From assembly GCA_019753405.1 (NCBI GenBank), contig JAIKLF010000001.1, positions 128,789-192,788 on the forward strand: DNA of 64,000 nt, read 5' to 3'. Numbering within the stretch: position 1 is the first letter of the stretch; each line of letters begins with the position of its first letter. Positions 1 to 7,147 of this stretch are shown piece by piece. This DNA comes from Murdochiella sp. Marseille-P8839 (GTDB lineage Bacteria; Bacillota; Clostridia; Tissierellales; Peptoniphilaceae). A program made the translations under genes and the position numbers. The notes under the pieces are model-generated. The model had not been told where the DNA came from, searched no databases, and saw only the letters and a list, made by a program, of their open reading frames with translations.

Positions 1-1306
1 CCTTGGCTACGACGTGACCTGTTGTTCGGTCATGCTGTGCACAAAAGATGGTAAACCTCTTCGGGACTGCCTGCTCTGGATGGACGTGCGTTCTGCAAAA
101 GAAGCCAATGAAATTGCGGCCACGAAAGATCCGGCTTTGAAATTCAACGGTTTTGGCAATGTTTCCCCGGAATGGATGCCGTGTAAAGCCCTGTGGCTCA
201 AACGGCATGAACCGGAAAATTATGCCAAAGCGGATGTACTTTGCGAATGCACAGACTGGATTAACTATCAACTGACCGGAAAGTGGACAGCTTCGATTTC
301 GAATGTTGCCGCCCGGTGGTACTATGATCGCCGCAGTGGCGGTTTCCCACGGAGTCTGTATGAAGCCATCGGTCTGGAAGATGCGCTGGATAAATTTCCG
401 CAGGAAATCCACGATTTGGGCGACAACCTGGGTCCCATTACGAAAGAAGCTGCTGCCTTTTTGGGCCTTTCGGAAAAAACCATCATCGCACAAGGCGGTC
501 CGGATGCCTACATCGGATGCTTCGGCCTGGGTGTGGTTCAGCCGGGAAAGGTGGCACTCATCACGGGTTCCAGTCATTTGATTCTCGGATTGACCGATCG
601 CTATGAGTATTCCTCCAACGGTTGCTTTGGTCCCTTCCCGGATGCCATTCGGCCGGGCTTCGGCATGGTCGAAGGTGGACAGACGTCATCCGGCTCCATT
701 GTGTCGTGGTTCAAAAATCGGTTCTGCGGTGACCTGGCGGATAAAGAGGGTGGTGCCTATGGTGAGCTGAACCGCTTAGCTGCGGAACTCCCGCCGGGAT
801 CTGACGGCCTTTTGGTCAGTGACTGGTGGCAGGGAAATCGCACGCCGTATACGGATGGCGAAGTACGCGGGAATATCTATGGTCTCTCGTTGAACCATAC
901 GCAGGCGCATCTTTTCCGCGCCATTATGGAAGGCGTCGCGTACGGCACAGAGAACGTCTTTGAATCGTTCCGTGTGTCGGGTTATCCGGTAGAAGAAATC
1001 TATATGGGCGGCGGAACGACGAACAGCGATCTGTTCATGCAAATTCATGCGGATGTTTCCAATGTGATCGTAAATGTGCCGGAGGATCCGCAGTCGCCTG
1101 CATTGGGATCGGCCATTTTAGCTACATTGGCGGCAGGTGTTTATGACAACATCGACGACGCCGTTTCGCATATGGTGCGGTACAAGAAACGCATTTTGCC
1201 CAATGCTGAAAATCATAAATGTTATCAGGAGTATTTCAAGCAGTATCAGAAGGTATACGGCCTTTTCAGCCCCTGGATGCGTGAAACCTCCGCACTGAGT
1301 CGTTAG
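1..1306 (+). CDS. FGGY-family carbohydrate kinase (5' end outside window)
   Basis: ATP-dependent kinase of a ketose or polyol. The window opens inside the gene: the frame is already open from base 2 (codons read L-G-Y-D before the GTG at 14), so that GTG is not the start and roughly 60-70 N-terminal residues of a normal ~500-residue FGGY kinase are missing. Visible family marks are LLWMDVR in the N-terminal domain, GGPDAYIGCFGLG where this family keeps its catalytic aspartate, and RGNIYGLSLNHT and MGGGTTNSDLFMQ in the C-terminal domain. It is the first visible gene of an eight-gene same-strand run that also holds an epimerase, an aldolase and a triose-phosphate isomerase homologue, so its product is probably passed down that chain. 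The substrate cannot be read; it is not the glycerol kinase, which lies at 20500. Confidence 0.9.
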   Translation, partial: LGYDVTCCSVMLCTKDGKPLRDCLLWMDVRSAKEANEIAATKDPALKFNGFGNVSPEWMPCKALWLKRHEPENYAKADVLCECTDWINYQLTGKWTASISNVAARWYYDRRSGGFPRSLYEAIGLEDALDKFPQEIHDLGDNLGPITKEAAAFLGLSEKTIIAQGGPDAYIGCFGLGVVQPGKVALITGSSHLILGLTDRYEYSSNGCFGPFPDAIRPGFGMVEGGQTSSGSIVSWFKNRFCGDLADKEGGAYGELNRLAAELPPGSDGLLVSDWWQGNRTPYTDGEVRGNIYGLSLNHTQAHLFRAIMEGVAYGTENVFESFRVSGYPVEEIYMGGGTTNSDLFMQIHADVSNVIVNVPEDPQSPALGSAILATLAAGVYDNIDDAVSHMVRYKKRILPNAENHKCYQEYFKQYQKVYGLFSPWMRETSALSR

Positions 1307-1315
1307 AAGGTTGTC

Positions 1316-2197
1316 ATGCGGGATTATGCTTTAGGCATGTATGAAAAAGCTATGCCGGATGCCATGCCTTTGCCCAAAAAGATCGAGGCGGCAAAGGCAT
1401 GCGGCTTTGATGCCCTTGAGCTGTGTGTGGACGGCAATGCGGAACGGGTCAAGCGTCTGGATTGGGAAGAACATCGCATTCGAGAATTGCGCCAGATTGC
1501 CGAAGCACAGGAGATTCCCTTTACAACGCTATCCTTGAGTTTATTGCGCAAATATCCTTTGGGTCACCCAGATGAAGAACGCAATCGACAATCATTCGTT
1601 ATTGTCGAGAAAGCGTGCAGGCTGGCAGTGGGTTTGGGAAGCCGTATCATGTTGATCAACGGCTATGACGTATACGATGAGGAATCCACGCCGGAGACCC
1701 GAGCACGTTTCTATCGTAATTTGCGAAAGGTATTGCAGATTTGTGCGCGCTATGGGGTTCTTGTGGGCATCGAAAATGCGGAAAAAGCCTTCTGTTCGCG
1801 CATCAAGGATGCAGTCGCGATTTGTGAAAAGGTCCCTTCTCCGTATCTTGCCGTTTATGGCGATATCGGGAATGCGACGATTGCGGCTGACGGGGATGCT
1901 TCGCGGGCACAGCAGGATATTTTATCCGGAACGGGTTATCTGACCTCTCTTCACCTGAAAGATGGCGTGCCCGGAGAATATCGCTATCATGCCATTGGAG
2001 ATGGAATGGTCGATTTTTCGCAATGTCTTCAGGCGGCGAAACAAGCGAACGTCCATCTGTTTACGGCGGAAATCTTTTGTAACCCGGAAGAAGACTATAT
2101 TGCACACGCTACAAAGGTCGCGCGTTTTTTGCGTCATGAATTGGATGCCGTTTATTTTCCCTTTGAAAGAAAGGATGAAAATCATGAAGAAGATTAA
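1316..2197 (+). CDS. Sugar-phosphate isomerase/epimerase, L-ribulose-5-phosphate 3-epimerase-like
   Basis: A 293-residue TIM-barrel protein of the AP-endonuclease-2 fold, resembling L-ribulose-5-phosphate 3-epimerases (UlaE/SgbU type) that move the C3 stereocentre of a ketose phosphate. The four expected metal ligands lie in order in VGIENA (Glu), YGDIGN (Asp), SLHLKDG (His) and TAEIF (Glu), so the enzyme looks intact. It starts 9 bases after the kinase stop, and the next gene begins inside its 3' end, so the three are probably translated together. The role fits a kinase-then-epimerase route for a ketose. The exact substrate is uncertain: a D-tagatose- or allulose-type 3-epimerase acting on the free sugar is a possible alternative. 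Confidence 0.8.
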   Translation: MRDYALGMYEKAMPDAMPLPKKIEAAKACGFDALELCVDGNAERVKRLDWEEHRIRELRQIAEAQEIPFTTLSLSLLRKYPLGHPDEERNRQSFVIVEKACRLAVGLGSRIMLINGYDVYDEESTPETRARFYRNLRKVLQICARYGVLVGIENAEKAFCSRIKDAVAICEKVPSPYLAVYGDIGNATIAADGDASRAQQDILSGTGYLTSLHLKDGVPGEYRYHAIGDGMVDFSQCLQAAKQANVHLFTAEIFCNPEEDYIAHATKVARFLRHELDAVYFPFERKDENHEED

Positions 2198-2675
2198 GGT
2201 AGAAGCACTTACGCCGGAGGCCTTTGCCCCGTTCGGCACGTATGTTGACGTGTTGTCCCCGGAGGGACCGTGCTTGAAAGGCGAATATCATACCTTTTAT
2301 CGCGATATTGCCCTGCATTATTCGGAGAGCGGTCTGCCTTTGGGCATTTCTCCCTTAATTGTTCAAAACCATGGCAATGTGGTGGAAGGGGTGGAATGGC
2401 ACAATCACACTTGTGAAGGCATTCTTCCGTTGGATGATGACGCGATTCTTCATGTTACTCCGGCCGGCGGTGACTTTGATGTCGCGCAAACAAAGGCATT
2501 CCTCGTTCCCAAGGGAACATTTGTCAGCTTGCATCCGGGCGTCTTCCATTTGACGCCGTTGCCCAAGCAGGCGGATGCTCTGCACGCGTTAATCCTGCTC
2601 CCGGAAAGAGCCTATGCCAACGACTTTTGCTTCCATGAGCTGACGGAGGAAGAAAAGTTCGAACTGGTTTTGTAG
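2184..2675 (+). CDS. Cupin-fold protein resembling ureidoglycolate lyase (AllA-like), function unknown
   Basis: A 163-residue protein. The frame is open further upstream, but the chosen ATG (2184) has AAAGG nine bases ahead, while the ATG at 2175 touches that site. The N-terminal LTPEAFAPFG is typical of ureidoglycolate lyase-family cupins, and a second segment (AFLVPKGTFVSLHPGVFH) matches their C-terminal beta strands. A central VEWHNHTCEG supplies His and Glu residues suited to metal binding. No other allantoin gene is nearby and the gene overlaps a sugar-phosphate epimerase by 14 bases, so a role on a carbohydrate intermediate (aldose-ketose isomerase or mutarotase-like) is more likely than ureidoglycolate cleavage. 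This is an inference; the family assignment itself is moderate. Confidence 0.6.
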   Translation: MKKIKVEALTPEAFAPFGTYVDVLSPEGPCLKGEYHTFYRDIALHYSESGLPLGISPLIVQNHGNVVEGVEWHNHTCEGILPLDDDAILHVTPAGGDFDVAQTKAFLVPKGTFVSLHPGVFHLTPLPKQADALHALILLPERAYANDFCFHELTEEEKFELVL

Positions 2676-2684
2676 GAGCGTGGA

Positions 2685-3761
2685 ATGAATAGTTTTGATG
2701 AACGTTGGCGTACACTCGGCCGCTCATTGGTGAATTACTCACTAAACGTACAACCGGGTGAAAAAGTCATGATCATGATGCTGGAGTTGACTTCCTATCC
2801 GTTGGCCAGAGAAGTGTATACGGAAGTTATTCGAGCCGGCGGCTTTGCACAGATTCAGCTGATGACCGAAGAACTCAAGCACAAAATTCTGCAATGGGGC
2901 AATCCGGAGCAGATTTCCTGGGTTCCGGAAATTGAGGCCTATGGTATGGAATGGGCCGACTGCTATATCGCTTTACGTGGCGGATTCAATTTGTCGGAAT
3001 GTGAAGATATTTCGCCACAAGATGTTGCCACCTACCAAAAGGCGATGGGAAAGATTTCCACCCTGCGTTGGCAAAAAACAAGATGGGCGCTTGTGCGTGT
3101 ACCGAATGCGGCCTTTGCACAGCAGGCGGGCGTCAGTGAAGAAAAAATGATGGATATGTTCTTTTCCGCATCGACACTGGATTGGCCTCGCTATGTACAG
3201 GAAAACCAGCGTATTGCCGACCGTCTTGACCGTGGAAAGCGAATGCGCATTTGTGCACGAGATACGGATCTCTCGTTTTCTTTTCAAGGCCCTTGGACCG
3301 TCATGGACAACACACAAAACATTCCGGACGGCGAAACCTTTGTTACCCCGGTTTGGAATTCTGTTCAGGGACACATACGCTTTGAATTCCCCGCCACGTT
3401 GGGCGGACGTGTCATCCATGACTTGGCTTTGACCTTTCAAGATGGACATGTCGTCGATATTCAAGCGGCCACCAACCTGGATTTTGTCAAGATGATTATT
3501 CATGGCAACGAAAACGCGGATCGTGTGGGGGAAATCGCCTTTGGAACCAATCCGTTTGTTACCTTTCCGACGACCGATATTTTGATCGACGAGAAAATGG
3601 CGGGAACGATGCATTTGGCCTTAGGACGTCCCTACGACGGTTCGTATTCTTCGCCGATTCACTGGGATATCGTAAAAGACACGCGTACGGAAGCAGAAGT
3701 CTATCTGGATGATCATTTGATTTTCCGAGACGGTAAATTTTTAGAAGGGGACTGGTCATGA
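2685..3761 (+). CDS. M29-family (AmpS/thermophilic type) metallo-aminopeptidase
   Basis: A 358-residue protein matching peptidase family M29, cobalt- or zinc-dependent cytosolic aminopeptidases. The family's metal ligands can be followed: Glu in DGETFVTPV, Glu in RVGEIAFGTN, His in MHLALG, and His/Asp in HWDIVKD, with a Tyr in the short segment before the last. It starts 9 bases after the cupin gene and its stop overlaps the YjbQ start in an ATGA junction, so it is embedded in the sugar operon. A peptidase is unexpected here. It may release amino acids from a glycoconjugate, or be an M29-fold enzyme turned to another amide or amine substrate (inference). The family call is firm, the biological substrate is not. 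Confidence 0.85.
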   Translation: MNSFDERWRTLGRSLVNYSLNVQPGEKVMIMMLELTSYPLAREVYTEVIRAGGFAQIQLMTEELKHKILQWGNPEQISWVPEIEAYGMEWADCYIALRGGFNLSECEDISPQDVATYQKAMGKISTLRWQKTRWALVRVPNAAFAQQAGVSEEKMMDMFFSASTLDWPRYVQENQRIADRLDRGKRMRICARDTDLSFSFQGPWTVMDNTQNIPDGETFVTPVWNSVQGHIRFEFPATLGGRVIHDLALTFQDGHVVDIQAATNLDFVKMIIHGNENADRVGEIAFGTNPFVTFPTTDILIDEKMAGTMHLALGRPYDGSYSSPIHWDIVKDTRTEAEVYLDDHLIFRDGKFLEGDWS

Positions 3762-4267
3762 TTCAACATACCGTATTGACACTGGAAACATCGGATCGAA
3801 AGGCGGACTTCTTCAATATTCGAGAAGATGTACTACAAGCAGTGGCGAAGAGCGGCATTAAGAACGGTTTAGTGAACGTACAAACACCGCATACGACATG
3901 CTCGGTGTTTTTTGAAGAAATGGTCCACGACTATGATTTTACTGGTGACGAGTTCCTGCAGGTGGATTTAAATCACGGGCTTACAAAACTCTTTCCGAAA
4001 CAGGAATCGGAAAATTTCGGCTATCGATATCCGGGCCCACTGCACCAGAAATTCGGCGTCGACAACGATGGCGATGTAAAAGAGGATCTCTCGTATCTTT
4101 TAAATGCCGATGCCCACTTGAAATCGACGCTTATCGGCGCGAGCGAAACGTTCGCTGTCATCGACGGAGAAGTGCAAACGGGAAAATGGGGCTATATCTA
4201 TTTTGTCGATTGGGACACCTGTCGCGCACGCACGAGAAAGTGCATTATTACGGTGATGGGAGAATAA
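3758..4267 (+). CDS. YjbQ/UPF0047 family protein (copy 1)
   Basis: A 169-residue YjbQ-family protein, a small fold usually found as single genes of unclear role (E. coli YjbQ has weak thiamine-phosphate synthase activity). Family marks seen: HTTCSVFFEE near residue 48, DAHLKSTLIGASE near 110, and GKWGYIYFVDWD followed by basic residues at the C-terminus. The usual HTT-A-x-x-x-N-E segment is changed to HTTCSVFFEE, replacing the family's Asn with Phe, and the same change occurs in the second copy at 5835. The start overlaps the aminopeptidase stop (ATGA). Two copies flank the aldolase and isomerase genes, which argues for a dedicated role in this pathway. Confidence 0.8.
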   Translation: MIQHTVLTLETSDRKADFFNIREDVLQAVAKSGIKNGLVNVQTPHTTCSVFFEEMVHDYDFTGDEFLQVDLNHGLTKLFPKQESENFGYRYPGPLHQKFGVDNDGDVKEDLSYLLNADAHLKSTLIGASETFAVIDGEVQTGKWGYIYFVDWDTCRARTRKCIITVMGE

Positions 4268-4301
4268 CAGGCGTTAGAAAGCTTGTTGGAAAGGAAAATC
4301 T

Positions 4302-5129
4302 ATGTTAGTCAATGCAAAGGAAATGTTGTGCAAAGCAAGACGTGAGCATTATGCGGTGCCGTCCACCAATTTTGTGGATTGGCTCACCGCGGAAACATAC
4401 GTTAACTGTGCGGAGAAAAAGAACTTGCCGCTGATTCTTTCATTTGCCGAGTCTCATATTCCGTATTTGTCTTTGGAAGAAGCGTCGGAAATGGGCCGCT
4501 ATTTTGCAAATCGTGCTTCCGTTCCGGTGGTGTTGCATCTGGATCACGGCACCAATCAAGATATTATTTTCCGTGCCATGGATCTCGGCTTTACCTCGGT
4601 CATGATTGATGCATCGCAAAAGACGTTCGAGGAGAACGTCGCTAAGACCAAAGCCATCGTAGAAGAAGCGCATACACGCGGCGTAACGGTGGAGGCGGAA
4701 TTGGGGCATGTCGGATCCAACGATATTGGGGAGGCAAAGGAAATCACGGATTCCATTTATACGGAAGCCAAAGATGTGGTTGCTTTTGTGGAACAAACGC
4801 AAGTAGATAGCCTGGCCATTTCCATCGGAACCTCGCATGGCCTTTATCATGGCGAGCCGCACATTCATATCGAACGCCTGAAAGAGATTGCGGAAGTGAC
4901 GGATATTCCGCTTGTCCTTCATGGCGGATCTTCGTCGGGTTATGACAATCTGGAACAGTGTGCGCTCAATGGCATTGCAAAGATCAACATCTATACCGAC
5001 TTTGTCGTGGCGGCCAAGAAGGCCTTGAACGAGGGCGGCTTTGCCGATTATTTCGATGGAAAAGACAAGGTTCGCGCTGCGGTGGAAGCGGTACTTGCAA
5101 AGTATTACGACGTGTTTCACACGGCATGA
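4302..5129 (+). CDS. Class II (zinc) ketose-bisphosphate aldolase
   Basis: A 275-residue class II aldolase that would cleave a ketose (bis)phosphate to dihydroxyacetone phosphate and an aldehyde. The zinc-binding histidines sit in HLDHGT, SHGLYHGEPH and VLHGGSSSG, and the catalytic-loop acidic segment is VEAELGHVG. The C-terminal NGIAKINIYTDF is the phosphate-binding region. The sequence fits the fructose/tagatose bisphosphate family (Fba/GatY/KbaY), and the substrate within that family cannot be fixed. AAAGGAAAATCT precedes the ATG. It follows YjbQ copy 1 by 34 bases and precedes the isomerase homologue by 10, so aldolase and isomerase are probably made together. A housekeeping Fba is also possible, but the catabolic neighbours favour a pathway-specific one. 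Confidence 0.88.
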   Translation: MLVNAKEMLCKARREHYAVPSTNFVDWLTAETYVNCAEKKNLPLILSFAESHIPYLSLEEASEMGRYFANRASVPVVLHLDHGTNQDIIFRAMDLGFTSVMIDASQKTFEENVAKTKAIVEEAHTRGVTVEAELGHVGSNDIGEAKEITDSIYTEAKDVVAFVEQTQVDSLAISIGTSHGLYHGEPHIHIERLKEIAEVTDIPLVLHGGSSSGYDNLEQCALNGIAKINIYTDFVVAAKKALNEGGFADYFDGKDKVRAAVEAVLAKYYDVFHTA

Positions 5130-5139
5130 GGAGGAGAAA

Positions 5140-5838
5140 ATGAAAAAGACGCAGTTGAAGACACCTTTTTTCATCTTTAACCCGAAATCGTATTTGACGG
5201 GCAAGGAAATGTTGGACTTGGCCATGGAAGCGGATCGCTTAGCCGCCAATGTCGATTTTACCGTGATGGTTACGGCTCCTTTTGCAGATCTGCGCGCTTT
5301 AAAGGAAAATACCTCCCATATCGTGATTTGTGCCCAGCACATGGATGGCATCGAAAAAGGTCGCGGAATGGGCAAGGTTCTGCCGGAATCCCTTGTAGAA
5401 GCCGGCGCACAGGCAACCTTTTTGAATCATGCCGAAAATCCGTTGACCATTGATCAACTGGTTCGCGCCATTCATCGTGCAAAAGACCTGGGATTGATCA
5501 CCATTGTATGCGCCAACTCCATGGAAGAAGCCGGCGCGGTGGCCCTGCTTAATCCGGACATCGTTCTTTGTGAGCCGACGGAATTGATCGGCACGGGTCA
5601 AACGAGCGACGCATCCTATGTGCATACGACCAACGAACAAATTAAAGCGGTCAATAAGGATGTTCTTATTATGCAGGCCGCCGGTATTTCCAATGCGGAT
5701 GATGTGTATCAGGTCATTCGTATGGGAGCGGACGGCACCGGCTGCACCAGCGGAATTGTGAAAGCGGAAAATCCAAAAGAAATGTTGGCACAAATGTTGG
5801 ATGCAGTGGAGCGTGCACGAAAAGAGGCACAGCAATGA
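5140..5838 (+). CDS. Triose-phosphate isomerase homologue, archaeal-type
   Basis: A 232-residue protein related to triose-phosphate isomerase but closest in pattern to the short archaeal branch rather than the bacterial TpiA. The active-site lysine is in FNPKSYLTG (bacterial enzymes have NWKMN), the histidine is in FLNHAENPLT (usually GHSERR), and the glutamate is in ILCEPTELIGTG. The phosphate-binding end is AAGISNADD and GTGCTSGIVKA. The frame extends upstream to 5041, but GAGGAG seven bases before the ATG at 5140 fixes the start. Partner of the aldolase just upstream. It may interconvert DHAP and glyceraldehyde phosphate, or a four-carbon analogue as tetrulose-phosphate isomerases (TIM paralogues) do in tetritol catabolism. 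Substrate unknown. Confidence 0.8.
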   Translation: MKKTQLKTPFFIFNPKSYLTGKEMLDLAMEADRLAANVDFTVMVTAPFADLRALKENTSHIVICAQHMDGIEKGRGMGKVLPESLVEAGAQATFLNHAENPLTIDQLVRAIHRAKDLGLITIVCANSMEEAGAVALLNPDIVLCEPTELIGTGQTSDASYVHTTNEQIKAVNKDVLIMQAAGISNADDVYQVIRMGADGTGCTSGIVKAENPKEMLAQMLDAVERARKEAQQ

Positions 5839-6356
5839 CCGTATTTATGAAGACCATCGAGGTCGAATCGACGGGCGGTCAGCCGACCTTTGCCAATATT
5901 ACGGAAGAAGTACGAGACGCTGTCCAAAATAGCGGCATTCAAAACGGAACCTGTACCGTGGTTACGATTCATACGACGTGCAGTGTGTTTTATGAAGAAT
6001 TTGTACATGATATTGAGGAGTCCGGCCTGGAATCGTTGCAGGTGGATTTGGAAAATGGATTGCAAAAGCTCTTTCCGCGCCACACAGATGCTTCGACGTA
6101 TCATTATCCCGGAGAGGAACATTACGCGGCAGTGGCTTCCTGGCCGAATGCGGCCTCCTATCTTCCGAACGGGGATCGTAAAGCCTTATGGAACGGCGAT
6201 GCACACCTGAAAGCAACGTTACTCGGCGCAAGTGAAACGTTCGCCGTGGAAGACGGCGCGCTCTGGGCGGGAAAGACCGGCTACGTTTATTTTGTTGACT
6301 TTGACATTACACGTCCTCGGTGTCGCAAAATTAAGATTGTGGTGATGGGCGAATAA
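5835..6356 (+). CDS. YjbQ/UPF0047 family protein (copy 2)
   Basis: A 173-residue second YjbQ-family protein. It shares with copy 1 (3758-4267) the segments NSGIQNG-type turn, HTTCSVFYEEFVHD, LQVDLENGLQKLFPR, DAHLKATLLGASETFAV and GYVYFVD, and ends in the same VVMGE. The two are clearly paralogues from an old duplication, differing most in the middle (residues 75-110). The start overlaps the stop of the isomerase homologue (ATGA), so it is translationally coupled, and it is the last gene of the operon before the terminator at 6417. Function unknown. The retention of two diverged copies suggests a heteromer or two different substrates (inference). Confidence 0.8.
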   Translation: MTVFMKTIEVESTGGQPTFANITEEVRDAVQNSGIQNGTCTVVTIHTTCSVFYEEFVHDIEESGLESLQVDLENGLQKLFPRHTDASTYHYPGEEHYAAVASWPNAASYLPNGDRKALWNGDAHLKATLLGASETFAVEDGALWAGKTGYVYFVDFDITRPRCRKIKIVVMGE

Positions 6357-6416
6357 ACGCGCTGCTTGGGCAAAACCAAGAGAACAGCGTTCTTGACAAG
6401 ATGGGAACAACGACTT

Positions 6417-6456
6417 AAAATGACGCCGTGTCATAAATGACGCGGTGTCATTTTTT
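6417..6456 (+). terminator. Rho-independent terminator of the sugar operon
   Basis: A 16-17 bp stem (arms 6417-6433 and 6438-6453, two G-T pairs) around a four-base loop, ending in six T. It closes the eight-gene operon 60 bases after the second YjbQ gene. Confidence 0.9.
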
Positions 6457-6463
6457 GCGGACA

Positions 6464-6481
6464 AAGATTTGCGCAAATCTT
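6464..6481. promoter_or_regulatory. 18-bp perfect palindrome, candidate TetR operator
   Basis: AAGATTTGCGCAAATCTT is a perfect inverted repeat in the 97-base gap before the TetR gene. An outer imperfect inverted repeat (6456-6464 with 6490-6498, one G-T pair) is centred on nearly the same point. Length and position fit an operator for the adjacent TetR protein. That the protein binds here is inference. Confidence 0.55.
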
Positions 6482-6553
6482 ATGTTGCCTTGTCTGCATG
6501 TGTGGCAAAGAAAATTGCCGTCTTATTCATATCCATGACCGAAAGGAGGCATT

Positions 6554-7147
6554 ATGCCGACAGGAACGTATTTTCGTTTGCGAGAAGATAAACGCCGGGC
6601 GATTTACCGTGTTTTGGTGGATGAATTTGAGTCTCATCCGCTGGAAGACATCACGATAAAGCGCATTGTGGAACGGCTGCATCTTCCGCGCGGCAGCTTC
6701 TATCAGTATTTCTCCTCGTTAAATGATTGCTATTTCTACGTATTGGATCAGGAACTGACGGAGGTGCATGCGCTTTTTGCCACCTTGATCAAGAAAAAAG
6801 GAGGAGATCTTTTTGCAGCCTTGGATGCGTTTGGCGATGCGGTGGCGGATCTTTTGTATGATGCCAAGAGCTATGGTTTATATCGTCAACGCTATCTGTT
6901 TATGAATGCTGCTTTGGAGCGGGAATGGCGTCGTTACCGTGAAGAGAGCGAAGACTACTCCCGTGACATCGAACACTGGGTGGATCCGGAGAAAGTTGAT
7001 TTTCTGCGCGCCGTGGTGCATCACCTGATTCGGCGTTTATTTTCCGAAGAATGGAGTCGGGAGGAATTCCTTTCGCATTATCGTCATCATCTTTGTTGGC
7101 TGAAAGGGGGATTGAAAAATGATGTACTTGATGGAACCGTTCTTTGA
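6554..7147 (+). CDS. TetR/AcrR-family transcriptional regulator
   Basis: A 197-residue regulator with an N-terminal helix-turn-helix at about residues 12-55 (typical segments: RAIYRVLVDEF, ITIKRIVERL, PRGSFYQYFSSL, YFYVLD) and an all-helical ligand domain after it. AAAGGAGG precedes the ATG. It is the first gene of a three-gene unit: the following membrane-protein gene starts 29 bases inside its 3' end and the third overlaps the second by four bases. The perfect palindrome at 6464 suggests it represses its own operon. The ligand is unknown, and no drug-efflux gene accompanies it. It could also act on the upstream sugar operon, but that operon's promoter lies outside the window. Confidence 0.88.
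   Translation: MPTGTYFRLREDKRRAIYRVLVDEFESHPLEDITIKRIVERLHLPRGSFYQYFSSLNDCYFYVLDQELTEVHALFATLIKKKGGDLFAALDAFGDAVADLLYDAKSYGLYRQRYLFMNAALEREWRRYREESEDYSRDIEHWVDPEKVDFLRAVVHHLIRRLFSEEWSREEFLSHYRHHLCWLKGGLKNDVLDGTVL

Noticed and set aside
2184-2675. True ureidoglycolate lyase of allantoin breakdown
   Set aside because: Only the fold-level motifs fit; no allantoin or ureide gene is nearby and the gene overlaps a sugar epimerase.
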